This document shows, piece after piece, positions 5,347 to 10,108 of a stretch of 10,108 nucleotides of DNA. This stretch comes from an uncultured Verrucomicrobiota bacterium (GTDB taxonomy: Bacteria > Verrucomicrobiota > Kiritimatiellia > RFP12 > UBA1067). Below the pieces are notes generated by a model. The model was given only the letters and a program-made list of their open reading frames with translations. It did not search any database and had not been told where the DNA came from. Each line of letters begins with the position of its first letter. Position 1 is the stretch's first letter. The DNA is taken from contig CAMNLN010000107.1 of the NCBI GenBank assembly GCA_946543025.1, positions 1 to 10,108 on the forward strand, written 5' to 3'. Position numbers and translations under genes: made by a program.

Positions 5347-8300
5347 TCAAGCGCCGCACTCGACGGCGCTTCCGGTTGACTGAAGGAGCAGCACCGACCG
5401 TATCCGGCTTGCCGGCAATCCCGTGAGCATCCTGAGCGCGGCGCGATAGGCATTCATCTGAGACGCGTATGCCTGGCACATCCGTCGTTCAAACGCCTCG
5501 GTCGAGTCGCCGGTTCTCAGCGCATTCGTCTTGAAGTTGTAGATGACGGCCGCGCGCGCCGCCCCGTCCCCCGTAAAGACGACGCGGTCGAACTGGCCGG
5601 TCTCCCACTCTCCCTTGCCGCCCTCTTGGCGATAGATCTCGTAGCTCTTTTCGCGCCAGACCGTCGCCTCCGGACTCGGTTTCGCAAACGCGACACGAAA
5701 CGCCGACGGCAGATCGGCAAGTTCCTTCCCGTCCGCCCATTCGATCGCCTCGTATTGTCCATGGATCTCCATGCCCTTCTTCGCCGCCTCTCCTGCGTTC
5801 TCGGAGAAAAGCTCGGACGCAGACACATCGAAGTCGCGATGACCGGACGAGGACGGCGACACGCGTTCTACCGTTTCCGCCGGCTTGTCATAATGCCAAG
5901 ATTGACGCTCGGTGCGAACGTCGCTTCCGGCGGTACCGGAGTTCGGCTTGAACTCCGGCTCGGCACCCTGCTCGAAGATAACCTCGCATCCATTGCCCAT
6001 CTTGCACCTCGGAAAGTCCGAAAAAGCCGAGGCGATGACGTCGCGGAAGAACGGCTTCGCCGCATCGCGCTCCGCCAAAGGCGCGATGACATACATTGCC
6101 TTGCGCGCGCGCGTCAACGCGACGTAATACATGCGGATGTTCGACAGAAGGCTCTCGTCCGCCATCTCGTCCTGAGCCCTCTTCGTCTCCCCATTCAGCA
6201 CCACCTCGTCCGCCGACAGATGCGGCAGCACCCAGTTGCCTTTGGTGGCATAAAGGAGTCCTTGTTTGCCGGGATCCGCAAGACCCTTCGTTGTTCCTTC
6301 GGCAATCGGAACAAATACACGATCCAGCGTCAACCCCTTGGAGCGATGAATCGTGAGAATCCTCACCACGCGCGAAGACGTTCCCTGTTCGCGCTTGGAT
6401 GAGGCGGCGAGGAATGCCTCGAATCCATCGATCGAGAACCGGCTGGCGTTGCGCTGCTCGTATGCGACCGCCACCCCGACCAACTCCCGAAGCCGCTGCT
6501 TCGAGAGAGCGTCAAGGCCGGCCGAATCCGCCGAGAGCGCGCGACAATACTCCTGAAGCGTGCGTGAAAGCCCCTGATGCGAAAGTCTCGTTGCCACAAT
6601 CTTCGACACATCATCCGCCTCAAGTTTTCCGCCGTCCTTCGGCGACGCAAAGAGCGTCGAACAGATTGGGAAGAGCTGGCTGACCACCTTCCAGGCGAAG
6701 GTGTCCTCGGGATGTTCCGAAAGACGCAGCAAATCGACAAGCGCGTTCACGACCGGCATGTCCGAGACGGTGCTCATCCCCTCCCACACGACGCGTATCC
6801 CCTCCGACCGCAGACGTTCCGCTATCTCGTTACCATCATCGTTCGTGCGGACGAGGATCCCGACCGACTCGGTGCTGCCGATGGCCTCGTGTGCCTCCCA
6901 GACGCGCTTCAGCTCGTCCACGAGCGTCGGCAGGAGTGCTTCCATATCCGCCTTGCCCTCTGGATCGGAAACGCCCAACACCTTGACGTAGTCACCCGCT
7001 TTAGGGCATCCGTCCTTGACTACCGGCTCATGCTTCTTCCAGCAGTCGGCGGAGAGCCACCGATCAATCGCTTTGGTGCGCTCAGGCGGCAGAATGCCAC
7101 TTTTGCGAAGGCTCTTCTCCCCGAACACGGCATTGATGAAATCACAGATATTCTTCTCATAACGATACGACATGCTGAGATCTTTTATTTCACCGTGACC
7201 CTTGGTCTTAAAGGCGTCCCACAACATCATCTCCATGAGCGGCCCGTCGTTCCCGCCACGCCAGGTGTAGATGGACTGCCTGAGGTCGCCGACGGTCATC
7301 ACCGTCCGGCCACCGCCTGAAGTCGCCGCCTCCCCAACAAGCGACTTCAGGCAGGCCCATTGAAGCTCGCTCGTATCCTGAAATTCGTCCAGCGCCCAAT
7401 GATCGAACTTCTCGTCAAAGCGGTACTCGAGATTCTCAAGTTTAAGCGCCGCTTCCGACCCTTCTTTAACCGCAGAGAGCTTGGTGAAATCCGAGAACGT
7501 CAGCTTACCCTTCCGACGCGAATTGCTGTTGTACGCGTCTTCGACAAAGCCGACGAAATCGATCTTCGCCTTGACCTGTTTCAAGATGTGCTGCACGTGC
7601 AGATTGAACATGTGACGCATCGCGGCGCGAATCGCCTCCGCACCGTCAGCGCCATAGTCGAAACTCCGCAGTTTCCCGCTATCAGTTGTCCAAGAAAACA
7701 TCGTGGCCTGCAGGTTTCGAATAAAAAACCTCATCATCTCACCCGGCTTGCCACTCATGAAAATATTATCCGACCCATCATAGGACCACGCCCATTCTAT
7801 GAACTTTGGCGCAGGGTTGCCACTTCCCTCCGTATTAAGAATGGACAAGTCAGGGCATTCGCTCTTTTTGGGAATGCCGAGCGACGCCAGCATCGACTCG
7901 ACCGTCCAATTCCTGCAGTCCGGATGGCGTTCGTAGAATTTGCGCCATGTCTTTAACATTCCCGCGATCTTGTCTTCAAGGACACGCGGCAGATTGCCGT
8001 CTCTCGCGGCAGCAAAGACCTTGATGAAGTCCTCGGCCTTCTCCGTACCTTGCAAAATCACGCGAAGGGCATCCTGTACCGCCTCGCCTTCGCCCGCAGG
8101 ATCAAGAACCTCCACTGCGTGCTGAAAGCCCATCTCCAGCGGAAAGTTGCGGACCATGCGCAGGATGAAACTGTCTAGCGTCGCGATCGTCCCGAGATGC
8201 TGGGTGTCGAGCAGACGGCGCAGCAGGGACGCGAACGTCGCCTTGTCCCACGATTCGGGGATTTCAAGGTCTCTGTTTTTTTTTTAGATCTTCGCGTATC

Positions 8301-8524
8301 TTCGCCGATTCCACCTTGGCGCCATCCTCGGACGCCGCCGCCTTCCACAGCCGTTCAAGTATCTTGGTGTAGATTTCCTGCGCGGCTGCGCGCGAGAAGG
8401 TCAAGGCGACTATCTTGGCCGGATCGACTTTTCCGAGCAGCATCAGCCGCAAGTACCGCGTCGCGAGCGCAAACGTCTTGCCCGTTCCCGCCGATGCCCT
8501 GATAAGCAGATTTCCCTCAAGCAT
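5347..8524 (-). CDS. addA: AddA helicase-nuclease subunit, interrupted by a one-base frameshift at an A10 run
   Basis: Subunit of AddAB, which unwinds and resects double-strand breaks for RecA. Two frames must be joined. 8524-8286 holds Walker A ASAGTGKT (10-17) and motif Ia ALTFSRAAAQEI; this frame ends 15 nt past the A10 run. Removing one A gives a continuous 1058-residue protein with TIATLDSFILR (112-122), motif II LDEFQD (about 378-383), motif III VGDLRQSIYTWRGG (411-424), motif IV MSYRYE, motif V TIHRSKG (724-730), motif VI YYVALTRARKAMYV, and a C-terminal RecB-type nuclease domain with H921, D979, K998 and QMNAY (1022-1026). The nuclease DYK motif is NFK (Asn996). An ATG at 8457-8459 or nearby cannot restore the helicase, since Walker A lies before the run. 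GGAGGAG is 7 nt before the ATG; addB overlaps by 8 nt. The frameshift may be assembly error, mutation or slippage. Confidence 0.88.
8276..8285 (-). other. A10 homopolymer at the addA frame junction
   Basis: Ten consecutive T on the plus strand, read as A10 in the addA message (codons Leu-Lys-Lys-Lys in the first frame). With nine A the frame continues as Leu-Lys-Lys-Asn-Arg-Asp-Leu-Glu into the helicase body; with ten it stops after Gln-Arg-Pro. Runs of nine or more A or T are known sites of RNA polymerase slippage and also of sequencing error. Confidence 0.85.
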
Positions 8525-10108
8525 TTTCAAGCTCCTCCAATTTTGCCTCCTGCTTTTTTAACCAGTCACAGGCGTTGTCGCCATCCCGCAAATCCCGCTC
8601 GGGCGAAAACGTGAATATCCGCCCGAAGTCATACAGCTCTCCATCTTCATCGGCCCGCGCCGGCCAGAAGATGTTGGCCTTGATCCTTTTTATGGCGATA
8701 CGCGCCGTTCTGAGCGAAAGGTCAACGTAGTCCATCACGGAAAGAACGTCAACCTTGTCCTCGGCCAGAACCAGATAGTCATATCCCGTAATCGGGCCGT
8801 CGAAACGTTCCGTGAACTCCGCCCTCAGGCACGCGCCATAAAGCGGAAGCTGTACTGTCAGCATCCGTACGGGTTTCTTCCTTTCAAGCTGAGTCGGAAG
8901 CTTCAGACATTCGGCGAAGTCAATCTGCTTCGCCGCCCCAGTACTGACATGTTTCCGTTTCGCACTTTCAAATTCATCCCACGTCTTGTAATCGATGATG
9001 CGGAACTCCTTGCCGCCGTCAGGGAGCATACGGTAGTCGACGCGGTCAACAAATCCTTTGATCGAAACTTTCAATTCCTCAAACGGCTTCGCGAGGTAAG
9101 GAATCTCAGTTCCTTCGACGCGCCAGCCCTCTTGCGCCCATTTGGCCTGGATCGCCGCAACGCGCTTCAGTCGCTCGCGGGCCGACTGCAATTGAAGGAG
9201 AACGTTAGCCGTTGGATGCGCACCGAACCGCTTGACCTCCTCGCCGATAATCGCCTCCAAAGCTTTGGTGATGGACGATTCATCTGTCAACGGATTGGCC
9301 ATCTGCTCGTTCGCAAAACGCTGCAGCACGAGATGCACGAAAGTGCCGTAGTCGTTGAACCCCAGTTCTTTCTTCTCCTCGTAGCGATCCCCCATGCCGA
9401 GTCCGTATTTGAGGAGATACTCAAGGGGAGACTTCAGATAGGTGTCGATAGCCGAGGGCGAGAGGTATTCCTGCCCATCCTCCGTCTTGAGCGCCGCTTC
9501 GTCAAGCAACCGCAACCGCCATGCCTTTGAAACCGTTCGCGGCGGCGTCGACTCAGTTGTGACCGCATCGCCGAAAAGGCCTTTGGCCCGCGAGGCCAAC
9601 GCATCGTCGGAACACAGGAAAAGCAGACGGCTCGGACGGCAGATGTCGCCCTTCGCGTTTGTGCGCGCGACGTATGCGCGGACGGCATGCGGCGCATGGG
9701 AGGCGACCAGTTCCTGCAACAGCCAGGAGTCACGCGCAAGGCGCGTCTCGTTCGACGTGAGGCCAAGTGCGGCTCGCAGCTCGTTCGGAAGGAACGCGTG
9801 CCCGACGACGGAATCCGGCACCGAGCCTTCGTGGAGTCCCGCCAAGGCGATCTTGTCGCCGAGACTCCACACAAGTTCAAGCCACCCTTCGGTCCTCACC
9901 ACATCCGCCTCCTCGGACTCAAGCGAATACGAGGCCGCGCCGAGGAGACGTCTTGCCAACGCGATCCAGCTGGAGTCTGAGAGCCCCAGCCTGCACACGT
10001 TCGCGCTCGAAAGCATCGCCAGCGCGTTCCGCACGCAGTCCACCGCCTGCGCGAACTCCTTGTCCGAACGAGCCCCGCCCAGGGACTTCGCGGCAAAGAT
10101 GCGCCCGA
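8517..10108 (-). CDS. addB: AddB-like subunit with PD-(D/E)XK exonuclease domain (5' end outside window)
   Basis: The frame is open to the window edge, giving about 530 visible residues of a larger protein; the GTG at 10043 is internal. Near the visible start, GDKIALAGLHEGSVPD matches the GL.EG..P strand of the inactive helicase-like core of AddB. The C-terminal half is a PD-(D/E)XK nuclease: LSPSAIDTYLKSPLEYL opens the domain, GTFVHLVLQRF carries the His, IKGFVDRVDYR the first Asp, FRIIDYKT (about 8985-9005) the intact D-Y-K core, and VQLPLYG the QxxxY motif. AddB cuts one strand while AddA drives unwinding. The iron-sulphur Cys of Bacillus-type AddB is Ser here (KSPLEY), and the tail has only one Cys, so no cluster is expected. 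Its stop overlaps the addA start by 8 nt, the common addB-addA order. Confidence 0.88.
   Translation of the reverse strand, partial: GRIFAAKSLGGARSDKEFAQAVDCVRNALAMLSSANVCRLGLSDSSWIALARRLLGAASYSLESEEADVVRTEGWLELVWSLGDKIALAGLHEGSVPDSVVGHAFLPNELRAALGLTSNETRLARDSWLLQELVASHAPHAVRAYVARTNAKGDICRPSRLLFLCSDDALASRAKGLFGDAVTTESTPPRTVSKAWRLRLLDEAALKTEDGQEYLSPSAIDTYLKSPLEYLLKYGLGMGDRYEEKKELGFNDYGTFVHLVLQRFANEQMANPLTDESSITKALEAIIGEEVKRFGAHPTANVLLQLQSARERLKRVAAIQAKWAQEGWRVEGTEIPYLAKPFEELKVSIKGFVDRVDYRMLPDGGKEFRIIDYKTWDEFESAKRKHVSTGAAKQIDFAECLKLPTQLERKKPVRMLTVQLPLYGACLRAEFTERFDGPITGYDYLVLAEDKVDVLSVMDYVDLSLRTARIAIKRIKANIFWPARADEDGELYDFGRIFTFSPERDLRDGDNACDWLKKQEAKLEELENA
8532..8538 (-). promoter_or_regulatory. 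Ribosome binding site of addA inside the addB 3' end
   Basis: GGAGGAG on the minus strand, 7 nt before the ATG at 8524. A TTG at 8530 is in frame but only one base from this site, so the ATG is the better start. The site lies within the last codons of addB, which ends at 8517. Confidence 0.65.

Noticed and set aside
8528..8530. TTG at 8530 as the addA start
   Set aside because: It lies one base from the ribosome site; the ATG two codons later is correctly spaced.
1..10108. CRISPR array, tRNA, rRNA, transposase or attachment site
   Set aside because: No regular repeats, clover-leaf-like sequence, transposase motif or terminal repeat was found by eye on either strand.

Overview
This is a GC-rich (roughly 60%) bacterial window in which every supported gene lies on the minus strand, so transcription runs from high to low coordinates. 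The gene set is a PPi-type phosphofructokinase, MEP-pathway Dxr, AddAB instead of RecBCD, a Tat-dependent lipoprotein with a sugar-isomerase TIM barrel, and an apparent fragment of a planctomycete-style ECF sigma factor. Together these suggest a heterotroph of the PVC group (Kiritimatiellota, Lentisphaerota or Verrucomicrobiota). That placement is inference; no rRNA or marker gene is present to fix it.

Layout in transcriptional order. (1) 10108-5347: an addB-addA pair encoding a double-strand-break-processing helicase-nuclease. addB is cut by the window edge and overlaps addA by 8 nt. addA is split by a one-base frameshift at a run of ten A (8276-8285): the Walker A segment is in one frame and the rest of the helicase plus the nuclease domain in another. 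(2) 5322-5053: a small ORF with a near-perfect ribosome binding site, resembling the start of an ECF sigma factor, and apparently frameshifted as well. (3) 5048-4064: a perfect extended -10 promoter, then a Tat/lipoprotein sugar isomerase-like protein. (4) 4048-2972: dxr, with a TTG start forced by an in-frame stop six codons upstream. (5) 2937-2415: a plausible promoter and ribH (lumazine synthase). (6) 2338-1100: PPi-dependent phosphofructokinase. (7) 1077-394: a HAD-like protein with degraded catalytic motifs. (8) 397-1: the N-terminal half of mazG, overlapping the HAD-like gene by ATGA.

Functionally, the left half is a row of metabolic and housekeeping genes (glycolysis, NTP clean-up, riboflavin, isoprenoids) and the right half is DNA repair. 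The pfp / HAD-like / mazG trio is tightly spaced and probably one transcript. MazG releases pyrophosphate and PFP uses it, which is a possible but unproven reason for the linkage. I see no tRNA, rRNA, CRISPR array, transposon, or convincing intrinsic terminator, and no stretch above 300 bases lacks a gene.

The points most worth a second look are the A10 frameshift in addA, the Asp-to-Asn change at the predicted AddA nuclease metal site, the broken sigma-like ORF, and the HAD-like protein lacking key acidic residues. I found no clear evidence of a wholly new multi-gene system.
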